A stretch of DNA of 14,773 bases from Candidatus Aenigmatarchaeota archaeon (GTDB taxonomy: Archaea > Aenigmatarchaeota > Aenigmatarchaeia > CG10238-14), in assembly GCA_030672375.1 (NCBI GenBank), contig DAOVGP010000038.1:1-14773 (forward strand), given 5' to 3'. This document shows, one piece after another, positions 6,779 to 13,450 of the stretch (position 1 is the stretch's first letter; the number at the start of each line of letters is the position of its first letter). The position numbers were made by a program, and so were the translations under genes. The notes under the pieces are model-generated. The model saw only the letters and a list, made by a program, of their open reading frames with translations. It searched no databases and was not told the origin of the DNA.

Positions 6779-7878
6779 TTTGCGAATCCCACCTTCCTAG
6801 CTTCCTTTACCTTCTCCTCAAATTCTTGTTTTTTTATGGCTAGTATATTTTTTATTTTTTCAATGGAAATATCTTTTTGTACGATTATCGGGAAATTGAC
6901 TCTTTCTAAAATTTTCTCATCGGGCTCATGTGGTGCTATCAACGCTTTTATTTTGTAATCGTTCAGAATTTGAGCGTTAATGAGCTTGTTTACGAGAACA
7001 ACTCTATCTTCTAATCCCGTAGTTTCATGCAAGTCTTTAGCCTTTCTCGGTTCATCCAATTCCAGTATCGGTATGTATCCTTCTAGTCCCATCTTCCTGA
7101 AAGCCTTTAACCTCTCTACCATCGATTCTTTTTTGATTAATCTTTCCTTCAATTTATCTATATTCTTCTGTATCGTTATGGGGGAGCCCAGATCCATCCC
7201 CCTCGCAATTCTCTTCTTGTAGTAACTCTCTCTCGTCCTGAGTTTTTTCTTCAAACCTTCATTGTATTTTTTAAGAATTTCAACATCCTTTTCCAACCTC
7301 TTTATTTTCTGTTGTAACTTCATGATGATCTTGTCTTTTGGGCCCATTTCAACGATTTTTTTAATTACCACGGGTTTTTCAGATTTTCTCAATTCTGTCA
7401 GGATTTTGTTTATGGCTCCATTCAAATTCTCGACTTTACCGAGAACAACAGATTCTACGACTCTTTCATAAAATTCGCCAAGTCCTACAGAGGATAACGT
7501 TGATTCTGTTTTTTTGAATAGCTTAGAGTAAACTTTGAAAGCTTTGAGTGCCGAAGCTAAAGCATCACTCTCATGATCATTACTCAATATCTCGGTAAAA
7601 TCAATAACTAGTTCAGACTTTTCAGTGATAGATAGAGGTTTGGATGGATGATAATATTTACATCCGAGTGTGCTCGCAAGTTTCTTAACACTTTTTGGTA
7701 ATGGGTATCGATCACTTGCGATAATCAAAGGTTTACCCCTTTCTGTAATCATACTGATGATTTCACTTTTCTTAAATCCTCTCTTACTCTTTAGGAATAC
7801 TATACTCCCTTTAGTATCTATTATCGCTAAACCCGCAGTAGTTCCAGGGTCATAACCAACTATGAGTAGTGTACTCAC
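6745..7878 (-). CDS. DUF460 protein, predicted RNase H-fold nuclease
   Basis: A 377-residue protein of the archaeal DUF460 family, which is predicted to have an RNase H/RuvC-like fold. The N-terminal motif VGYDPGTTAGLAIID carries the first acidic residue (Asp10). A second acid follows in IIASDRYPLPKSV (Asp56), and the DHESDALASALKAF block (Asp101, Glu103, Asp105) resembles the last acidic motif of RuvC-type enzymes. Residues about 180-260 are a basic coiled coil and the end is a small alpha/beta region. From memory, many relatives exceed 600 residues, so this looks like a short form. The start is GTG with GGGGG about six bases upstream; it shares GTGA with the stop of the nuclease gene, which suggests translational coupling. 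The substrate is unproven; branched or RNA-containing nucleic acid is plausible from the fold and the Hef neighbours. Confidence 0.8.
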   Translation of the reverse strand: MSTLLIVGYDPGTTAGLAIIDTKGSIVFLKSKRGFKKSEIISMITERGKPLIIASDRYPLPKSVKKLASTLGCKYYHPSKPLSITEKSELVIDFTEILSNDHESDALASALKAFKVYSKLFKKTESTLSSVGLGEFYERVVESVVLGKVENLNGAINKILTELRKSEKPVVIKKIVEMGPKDKIIMKLQQKIKRLEKDVEILKKYNEGLKKKLRTRESYYKKRIARGMDLGSPITIQKNIDKLKERLIKKESMVERLKAFRKMGLEGYIPILELDEPRKAKDLHETTGLEDRVVLVNKLINAQILNDYKIKALIAPHEPDEKILERVNFPIIVQKDISIEKIKNILAIKKQEFEEKVKEARKVGFAKWLKGHKQRKL

Positions 7879-8546
7879 GTATTGCCCCCATATTCTTCGT
7901 TGAATAACTTATGTAAACGTTTCGCTAACACCTTACCTATCCTCCCCACCTTTGTTATCTCCCCCTCAGTCGCACCAACAAATCTCTTGATTGTCTTGAA
8001 TTCCCTGAGTATCCTCTTCGATAACACGACTGAAACTCCGGGTAAACCCGAAATAACATGCTCTTGTAAATCTTTTATATCTTTTGGTTTCTTCTTTCCC
8101 TTTATTCCGACCCCTTTCTTGTTTGTCATCTGTTCTCTCTTAGCAATCCAGAATATGGTTTTTGCCGTATCTTCTCTGTTATTAGTCATGATGATAGGAA
8201 TTTCATAATCCAAGATGATTGAAGCTATCGCAGCTTTCACCGCATTCTCATTCAACCTTCCTTTAGAATACCCACCTTCTATCAGTATGATTGGTTTTGA
8301 AAAATTTTCTTTGAGTTCTTTTGCTTGTCCAAACAATCTTCCATCTGTTATTGAAGAGATGAAGTCTTCCCCTGTTTTTCTTTCAATACAAACTCTATCC
8401 GAACAGAGGTAATCACCAACCTTCAGAGGTAAAGGCTTGACTAACGCACCCATATCTTCCATAAATTCTTTTATCGAACTACTATCCTCCCTAAAATCAA
8501 CGATAACAACTACTTTATTATCAGGTTTTAGAATTCTTTGAATCAT
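7875..8546 (-). CDS. Hef/XPF-type ERCC4 nuclease subunit with HhH2 domain
   Basis: A 223-residue protein equal to the C-terminal half of archaeal Hef or to the short XPF nuclease. The ERCC4 core has VIVDFRE (14-20), GDYLCSDRVCIERKTGEDF (44-62, metal motif ERK at 55-57 with Asp61) and IILIEGGY. The tandem helix-hairpin-helix domain begins at SGLPGVSVVLSKRIL (166-180), with the second hairpin near 196-211. Such enzymes dimerise and cut 3'-flap, fork and related branched DNA. The adjacent upstream gene encodes the matching helicase; their stop and start share one base (TAATG). The two products probably form a complex. The nuclease frame is closed by TGA four codons before its ATG, so a one-base error in that short overlap could in principle have split a fused gene. 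Confidence 0.92.
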   Translation of the reverse strand: MIQRILKPDNKVVVIVDFREDSSSIKEFMEDMGALVKPLPLKVGDYLCSDRVCIERKTGEDFISSITDGRLFGQAKELKENFSKPIILIEGGYSKGRLNENAVKAAIASIILDYEIPIIMTNNREDTAKTIFWIAKREQMTNKKGVGIKGKKKPKDIKDLQEHVISGLPGVSVVLSKRILREFKTIKRFVGATEGEITKVGRIGKVLAKRLHKLFNEEYGGNT

Positions 8547-10096
8547 TAACTCACATAATCAGATAATTTTTTCTTTTCAGGTTTCTTAAAACCGTGTTTA
8601 ATTCCTTTCAGAATTTTTTTCATCTTTTTTTCTTTGTGGTAAGCATACCAATAATAACCCTCATCTCTTGTTCCTTTAGTTATGAGGAATACTATCTTAC
8701 CTGGTTTCGTCCTCCCAGTTCTTCCTCTCCTCTGAATACTCCTTATCTCTGAAGGAACAGGCTCGTAGAATACGACTAAATCTACTTCTTCTATATCTAG
8801 ACCTTCCTCTCCAACTGATGTCGCAACCAAGACATTGAACAGCTCATATTTAAACTCATTCAAAATCTCAATCTGTTCCTTTTGTTTTAACCCCTTACCG
8901 TTCTTGATAGCCTGACCTATGAACTCTCTTGCTTCTATGCCTTTTGCTTCGAGAAGTTTTGTTATTTTTTCGACAGTAAATCTGTAGTTTGCAAACGTGA
9001 TGATTTTTGTGTTAGGTTTCCTCTTGGCCTCTTTTTCAATTATCTCGATTAATTTCTCAAGTTTTGGATGGTCTATTCCTTTGATATACAGGTCTTTTGT
9101 TTCTTTCATGGCTTTAATTATATCTGGGTCTTTCAACACTCTTTTTGTTGCTACAGTCTTCTTTTTCTTTTCTAAATCAAGAAAATATCTGTAAAGAGAT
9201 GTGACGCCCTGTGTTTCTAATAAGCCGATCGCATGTTCTATCTTTATAGCTTGAGCACATGTGGTCAGAGCTTTAGCAGTCATGAAATCCTTAGACTGTT
9301 GATACATGTTACCAATCTCTTTCTGCAAGTCTAGTAAAACCCTCTTACTAACTTTTAGGGAAAAAATGAGTCTAGATCTCATTAACCAATTGAGTCTCTT
9401 CCTGTAGGCTTCTTCCAGGTATCTCTTTATTTTCTTGAATTCTTCTGGCAATTCAACATAAATCTTTTCTATGTTGATTTCCTGAACGTAAGGTTTAACA
9501 TCCATATCTTCCTCAGTCCTGATTTCTACAGCCTGTATATGCAAGTTTTTCTTAACTTCTTCTATCTTGTCCTTAATACCCCCAGGAGAAGCTGTTAAAC
9601 CTAGAATCAATGGGTCAGAGCATTGTTTTACATAATATTCTATGACACTAGTATAAGCATACTTTTTACGTGACCTGTGACACTCATCCACGATAACAAG
9701 ATTGTAATCACTCAAGTCAAGAATCTTATTCCTGACATCGTTTCTTATCAACTGAGGAGTTGCAAAGAACAGTCTTCCTTTTGAATACAAGACCTTTCTG
9801 TCACTAGAGTGTATTTTACCTGTAAGTGCGATAAAATCCGATTCTTTAAGATACATAAACTTCCTGAAAGTTTTCATGTGTTGGTTGACTAGAGGACGAG
9901 TAGGAGCAACCATTAAGATTTTACTCTTAGGAAACTTTTCCAGTCTGTACGCAGCAACCATTATTGCAACAAGAGTCTTTCCCATACCTGTTGGTAAGAT
10001 ACAGAGAGTGTTCTTTTTAATTGCAGTAGAAGCTATGAATTCCTGATAGAGTCTTGGTTTGATTTCTGAATAGTTTAGGAGTTTCAGTTTTTTCAT
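8546..10096 (-). CDS. hef: Hef-type SF2 helicase (Mph1/FANCM family)
   Basis: A 516-residue superfamily 2 helicase. Motifs in order: Q-like RLYQ (15-18), Walker A PTGMGKT (35-41), APTRPLV (64-70), DECH (137-140), TAS (168-170), the helical insertion typical of Hef, Mph1 and FANCM (about 205-330), ITFANYR (366-372), VGEEGLDI (428-435) and QRRGRTGR (455-462). Hef processes stalled forks: the helicase unwinds branched DNA and the fused ERCC4 domain cuts it. Here the protein ends after a Lys-rich stretch soon after motif VI and the nuclease is the next gene, so Hef is encoded in two parts. It is the first gene of the minus-strand cluster and shares a 61-base intergenic promoter region with the CoA-synthesis gene. 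Confidence 0.93.
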   Translation of the reverse strand: MKKLKLLNYSEIKPRLYQEFIASTAIKKNTLCILPTGMGKTLVAIMVAAYRLEKFPKSKILMVAPTRPLVNQHMKTFRKFMYLKESDFIALTGKIHSSDRKVLYSKGRLFFATPQLIRNDVRNKILDLSDYNLVIVDECHRSRKKYAYTSVIEYYVKQCSDPLILGLTASPGGIKDKIEEVKKNLHIQAVEIRTEEDMDVKPYVQEINIEKIYVELPEEFKKIKRYLEEAYRKRLNWLMRSRLIFSLKVSKRVLLDLQKEIGNMYQQSKDFMTAKALTTCAQAIKIEHAIGLLETQGVTSLYRYFLDLEKKKKTVATKRVLKDPDIIKAMKETKDLYIKGIDHPKLEKLIEIIEKEAKRKPNTKIITFANYRFTVEKITKLLEAKGIEAREFIGQAIKNGKGLKQKEQIEILNEFKYELFNVLVATSVGEEGLDIEEVDLVVFYEPVPSEIRSIQRRGRTGRTKPGKIVFLITKGTRDEGYYWYAYHKEKKMKKILKGIKHGFKKPEKKKLSDYVS

Positions 10097-10117
10097 ACAA
10101 TCAAGAATATTCTATGT

Positions 10118-10136
10118 TAATTTACTTTTTATATCT
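10118..10136. promoter_or_regulatory. Divergent promoter between helicase and CoA-synthesis genes
   Basis: In the 61-base gap, TTTATATC (10128-10135) is centred about 26 bases before the ATG at 10158 on the plus strand. Read on the minus strand the same region gives GATATAAAAAG and then GTAAATTA (near 10118-10125), about 34 and 25 bases before the helicase ATG. One A/T block may therefore serve both directions. Confidence 0.55.
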
Positions 10137-10157
10137 TTGAATTTCTCTTTATTTTCT

Positions 10158-11138
10158 ATGGAGTTTAAATCAGTGACATTGGGAGGGACATTCGATCGTT
10201 TTCACAAAGGACACGAGCTTTTCCTTGACACAGCATTTAAATCTGGGGAAAAAATATTGATAGGATTAACAACTCATTCCATGCTTAAAAAATTAATCAG
10301 GAAGAATTCAATTTGGTCTTACGAAAGGAGAAAAAAAGCCGTAGAAGAGTTCATCAAAAAATACAAGAAAGAATACACTATTTTTCCTATAGAAGACATT
10401 TTTGGACCAACGATCAAGATTGAAGATTTGGATGCGATTGTAGCAACAGAAGGGACTAAACACACGTGTGAGAGGATTAACCTCATTAGAAAAAGGAAGG
10501 GTATAAAAGAGTTGAAGATAATTCATGTCCCTTGGGTTTATTCAGATGATAAGAGGATAATTTCCTCCTCAAGAGTTAGAAAAGGTGAAATAGACATGGA
10601 AGGCAGAGTTCTTGTGGATTATTCAATCACGGATAGGTTAAAAGAGGAATTGAGAAGACCACCAAAAACAATCCTTGAGGGAGATAATTTCAGTGTAACA
10701 AGAGACTTGATATCCTACATAAAGGAAAAGAAATTCGATTATGTTGTCTGCGTTGGGGATGAAGTATCTCGCGATTTATTGGAACATGGGTTTAAACCGA
10801 GAAATATAATAGTCGATGGTAAGGTTGAAAGAAAACCAACAGATTATCTTGACAAGATCATTGAACCTTATTCTAACAAGTTTTATGTAAAAAATCCACC
10901 TGGTGGAATTTCTAAAGAGTCATGGAGAGTCATAAGCGAAGCTTTAGAGAAAGAAAGTGCTGTAATAGTCGATGGAGAAGAGGACCTACTCGCAATCCCA
11001 ACGATTTTACTCGCAAAGAATAACTCTGTTGTAATCTACGGACAGCCTGGCCGTGGAAAGGTTATAGTTAAAATAGAGGAATGTAAAAAACAGAAGTGGA
11101 GAAAAAGATTAGGAGAATTCAAGACTATTCGCCGATGA
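10158..11138 (+). CDS. coaD: Fused phosphopantetheine adenylyltransferase and GTP-dependent dephospho-CoA kinase
   Basis: A 326-residue protein joining the last two steps of CoA synthesis. Residues 1-155 are an archaeal-type nucleotidyltransferase with GGTFDRFHKGHE (HxGH at 16-19) and ISSSRVR (135-141); it makes dephospho-CoA from 4'-phosphopantetheine and ATP. Residues about 160-326 are DUF359, known from Thermococcus kodakarensis as the GTP-dependent dephospho-CoA kinase, with VCVGDEVS (197-204), IVDGKVER (218-225), GEEDLLAIP (273-281) and YGQPGRG (294-300). The ATG at 10158 is preferred over an in-frame TTG at 10137 because the nucleotidyltransferase fold begins at once and the TATA box is 26 bases away. 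The 3' end overlaps the convergent YjbQ gene by 14 bases. The order of the domains follows the pathway, which suggests channelling (inference). Confidence 0.92.
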   Translation: MEFKSVTLGGTFDRFHKGHELFLDTAFKSGEKILIGLTTHSMLKKLIRKNSIWSYERRKKAVEEFIKKYKKEYTIFPIEDIFGPTIKIEDLDAIVATEGTKHTCERINLIRKRKGIKELKIIHVPWVYSDDKRIISSSRVRKGEIDMEGRVLVDYSITDRLKEELRRPPKTILEGDNFSVTRDLISYIKEKKFDYVVCVGDEVSRDLLEHGFKPRNIIVDGKVERKPTDYLDKIIEPYSNKFYVKNPPGGISKESWRVISEALEKESAVIVDGEEDLLAIPTILLAKNNSVVIYGQPGRGKVIVKIEECKKQKWRKRLGEFKTIRR

Positions 11139-11538
11139 TAGTAACAAAGACTCTTCTGTGGTTTCTTGGACCGTCTAGTTCTAGAACAAGAATACTTTGC
11201 CATGTCCCTCTCATCATTTCTCCATCCTTTATCGGGATAATCTCGGATTGACCGATGAATCCACTCGCAAGATGAGAATCCGCATTATCATCTATCCTAT
11301 CGTGTTCATAACCAGCCCCTTTCGGGAATTGTTTCTGAATCATTTTTTCAATATCTCTGGTTAAACCAGATTCAGCTTCTTGTAGTATTAAGCCAGCAGT
11401 CGCATGCGTGAGAAAGATTTGGCAGATACCATTTTTCACACCACTCTTTTCGACTATCTTCTCAACTCTTCCAGTTATATCGATTACTTCTGTTCTTTTA
11501 GTCGAACTTATCCCAAACTCGTTCTGATACACTTTCAT
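11125..11538 (-). CDS. yjbQ: YjbQ/UPF0047 family protein
   Basis: A 137-residue single-domain protein of the widespread UPF0047/YjbQ family, sometimes annotated as a secondary thiamine-phosphate synthase on the basis of weak activity in bacterial members. Conserved blocks are all present: THATAGL (44-50), YEHDRIDDNADSHL (77-90), GTWQSILVLELDGPR (111-125) and a C-terminal VFVTIIGE. His45, His79 and His89 with the acidic cluster are the likely metal-site residues. Length is normal. Its ATG shares four bases (ATGA) with the stop of the thioredoxin-like gene, with GTGA upstream as a ribosome site, so the two are probably translated together. The true reaction in archaea is not settled. It is a cytosolic protein. 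Confidence 0.9.
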   Translation of the reverse strand: MKVYQNEFGISSTKRTEVIDITGRVEKIVEKSGVKNGICQIFLTHATAGLILQEAESGLTRDIEKMIQKQFPKGAGYEHDRIDDNADSHLASGFIGQSEIIPIKDGEMMRGTWQSILVLELDGPRNHRRVFVTIIGE

Positions 11539-11816
11539 CTAATCTCACTCAAAACTCTTTTAATGGCCCTTTTTAAGAAGAGTTGTTGTGTCAAACCGTT
11601 AAACCTCTCCCTTTCTTTACCGCCATACTCAAGGATTATCGTAGGTAATATCTTGATGTTGTATTTTTCAGCTTCCTGTGTATTTTCATCCACATTGATG
11701 TGTTCAAACACCACTCTCGCTTTAAACAGACTTTCTAAGTCTTTCAATAAGGAAATTTGAAGATTAGATTCTCCAGAATCATGGGACCAAAAGTTTTTGA
11801 CGATTAATTTTTGCAT
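11535..11816 (-). CDS. Thioredoxin-fold protein with SGES in place of CGPC
   Basis: A 93-residue protein that follows the thioredoxin pattern throughout: beta strand LIVKNFWS, then the active-site position DSGESNLQ (Ser14 and Ser17 where CGPC cysteines stand), HINVDENTQEAEKYNIKILP with the cis-Pro before Thr (ILPT), GG and RFNGL near the end. Both cysteines are serine, encoded by TCT, one base from TGT, so normal dithiol-disulfide exchange is impossible. It may be a binding or chaperone-like module, or carry out a non-redox role. The ATG at 11816 has GTGAT just upstream; a GTG at 11825 would add three residues. It is the first gene of a two-gene unit with yjbQ. The fold call is firm; the function is unknown. 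Confidence 0.78.
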   Translation of the reverse strand: MQKLIVKNFWSHDSGESNLQISLLKDLESLFKARVVFEHINVDENTQEAEKYNIKILPTIILEYGGKERERFNGLTQQLFLKRAIKRVLSEIR

Positions 11817-11879
11817 TACAATCACATTATACTTTAGACATGATAGGATTTAAAAAATAAACATTCTATTACCCATCCA

Positions 11880-11888
11880 TATTTAAAA
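11880..11888 (+). promoter_or_regulatory. Leaderless promoter of the duplicated-repeat gene
   Basis: TATTTAAAA (11880-11888) is centred 26 bases before the ATG at 11910, and no Shine-Dalgarno is present (ACCAACAATT). This fits a transcript that begins at or near the start codon. The intergenic stretch is shared with the divergent thioredoxin-like gene. Confidence 0.58.
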
Positions 11889-11909
11889 TTCAGTATTAAA
11901 CCAACAATT

Positions 11910-12488
11910 ATGTCGCGTTCACCTAGAAGCCGTAGAAGACTAATTGAAGAAATAATAGGTAAAGACGTAATCACCCATCTCGTCAAGGGTTACACCATGC
12001 CTCATTTTTTAAACAATCGTGTTGAAGAGCTTTATGAAAGAGGGCTATCAATAGAAGAAATAAAAACCGAATACATGGTTACACTCGTCAAAGAACTTAA
12101 CAGGAGATACATAAAGGTGATTAGATCAAAGGCGGCTGAATCTGGCATAACGAACGAAATCGAATCAGCATTTCGAAATTACATAAAAGGACTGTCACCT
12201 GAAGTAGTGGATAAGAAATATATTATCAGTGTCGTTAACGAACTTAACAAGGGGTACGTAAGATCCATCGCAGATAAACCGTTTGATTCCAATGACCTCG
12301 ATCTAATAGATGAAATAAAATTAGCAATCCAAATAATACCGTTTACAGAAAGAGACATAGAAAAAATAGAGTTAAGAAAAAGACTTCCAGAAACTATTGG
12401 GAAGTATCTAGAATTGCTGGAAAATAAATATGAAGAACTAGAGGATAAGGGTGACAGTGAAGAAAGTGTTGAAGAACAGAGTGATTGA
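11910..12488 (+). CDS. Unrecognised protein with an internal 31-residue duplication
   Basis: A 192-residue, mainly helical, soluble protein I do not recognise. It has a basic start (RSPRSRRR, residues 3-10) and a strongly acidic tail after about residue 168. Residues 44-74 (RGLSIEEIK...NRRYIKVIRSK) and 93-123 (KGLSPEVVD...NKGYVRSIADK) align without gaps at an offset of 49 residues. About 12 of 31 positions are identical, including GLS, Tyr, ELN, Tyr, Ile and the final Lys. The pattern suggests two copies of a small helical module formed by tandem duplication. There is no TM segment, signal peptide or cysteine-based metal site. It lies 63 bases before the KaiC-like ATPase gene on the same strand, each with its own TATA box, so a shared function is possible but unproven. 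Confidence 0.8.
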   Translation: MSRSPRSRRRLIEEIIGKDVITHLVKGYTMPHFLNNRVEELYERGLSIEEIKTEYMVTLVKELNRRYIKVIRSKAAESGITNEIESAFRNYIKGLSPEVVDKKYIISVVNELNKGYVRSIADKPFDSNDLDLIDEIKLAIQIIPFTERDIEKIELRKRLPETIGKYLELLENKYEELEDKGDSEESVEEQSD

Positions 12489-12489
12489 A

Positions 12490-12509
12490 AATAGAATCAA
12501 TTTTCTATT
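12490..12509 (+). other. Short stem-loop after the duplicated-repeat gene
   Basis: AATAGAA (12490-12496) and TTCTATT (12503-12509) form a perfect 7-bp stem with a six-base loop, starting two bases after the stop codon. An alternative pairing GAAAAT/ATTTTC overlaps it. There is no T tract directly after, so it is more likely an operator or RNA-stability element than a terminator. Confidence 0.3.
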
Positions 12510-12511
12510 AG

Positions 12512-12528
12512 AGGAAAAACTTAAATTA
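12512..12528 (+). promoter_or_regulatory. Promoter of the KaiC-like ATPase gene
   Basis: A purine-rich AGGAAAAAC acts as a BRE-like element before TTAAAT (12521-12526), centred about 28 bases before the ATG at 12552. No Shine-Dalgarno is seen in front of that ATG, which fits a leaderless or near-leaderless start. Confidence 0.45.
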
Positions 12529-12551
12529 CGAGATTTAGAATTTATTCTTAT

Positions 12552-13445
12552 ATGATAAAATTCTTTAAAAGAAAGGAAAAACCAAAAGAAGAGATTCCAG
12601 AGGAAAAAGAGAAAATAGAATTAAAAACCATCGAAGAAATCGTACCTTCTAGTTTATCGTTTGAATCAGCCCTTGAGCCTGCAGGACAACCAACACAACC
12701 TGTATCTGAATCTCCTGAAACACAACCTCCTGAAGAAGCGTTAAACATTCCAGTAGAAAAACCACCAGTTCCTGTAGCGAAGTCAGTAAAGAGAATACCA
12801 TCTGGCATCCCTGGTCTTGATGACCTGTTGGAAGGAGGGTTAATTCCAGGTTCGATCACTTTGGTGTGTGGCGAGGCTGGGAGTGGAAAGACTATTTTTT
12901 GCACACAATTCATCTGGAATGCACTTTGTTTGGGAGAGAACGGAGTCTACATCACACTACAGGAATCTCCCGACGATATAAAGAGCGATATCATTTCATT
13001 TGGTCGGGATTTTGAGGTCGCTGAAAAACGTGACCAGCTCAGAATCATTTATGCTGATCCACAAGATTTAAAAAAACTGGTAAAGTTGATCATAAAGAAC
13101 GTCAAGGATATTAATGCTAAGAGGCTCGTAATAGATTCTGTTACCCTTATAGGTGAAGAGGTAAAGAACGTCAGGAGAGGTTTGATTTATCTGTGTAGGA
13201 TTTTGAAATCATTGGGCGTCACAACATTGTTGGTATCAGAAGTCGAGGAAGAAACCAAGAAGTTAGGTAGATTTGGGGTGGAGGAATTCATTGTTGATGG
13301 AGTCATATTGTTACAATACTTGGAATATGTGGCTGGTGGAGCTACTAGAAGCTTGTTAATAAAGAAGATGAGGAGAACAAAACATGGGGCAGATATCTAC
13401 CCATTAGAGATAACTGACAAGGGTATAGTCGTTAAGAAGATCTAA
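12552..13445 (+). CDS. Single-domain KaiC-like RecA-fold ATPase
   Basis: A 297-residue protein with one KaiC/RadA-type P-loop domain from about residue 80. It has IPSGIPGLDDLLEGGLIPGS (82-101), Walker A GEAGSGKT (107-114), the catalytic glutamate region TLQESPDD (Glu138) and Walker B RLVIDS (Asp195). Residues 1-79 are a charged, Pro- and Glu-rich extension that is probably disordered, beginning with the basic MIKFFKRKEK. There is no N-terminal HhH domain as in RadA and no second KaiC domain. Archaeal KaiC-like proteins of this kind are used in signalling, often by autophosphorylation or by binding sensory partners. It has its own promoter and follows the unrecognised duplicated-repeat gene. 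It ends five bases before the convergent surface-protein gene. The partner and output are unknown. Confidence 0.88.
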   Translation: MIKFFKRKEKPKEEIPEEKEKIELKTIEEIVPSSLSFESALEPAGQPTQPVSESPETQPPEEALNIPVEKPPVPVAKSVKRIPSGIPGLDDLLEGGLIPGSITLVCGEAGSGKTIFCTQFIWNALCLGENGVYITLQESPDDIKSDIISFGRDFEVAEKRDQLRIIYADPQDLKKLVKLIIKNVKDINAKRLVIDSVTLIGEEVKNVRRGLIYLCRILKSLGVTTLLVSEVEEETKKLGRFGVEEFIVDGVILLQYLEYVAGGATRSLLIKKMRRTKHGADIYPLEITDKGIVVKKI

Positions 13446-13450
13446 TTCTT

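Noticed and set aside
12548..12913. Minus-strand frame opposite the KaiC-like gene
   Set aside because: It overlaps a well-supported ATPase gene; Gly/Ser-rich sequence reflects the Pro-rich linker on the other strand.
12552..13445. RadA or RadB recombinase
   Set aside because: There is no N-terminal HhH domain, and the GIPGLDDLLEGG and QESPDD blocks fit KaiC-like ATPases better.
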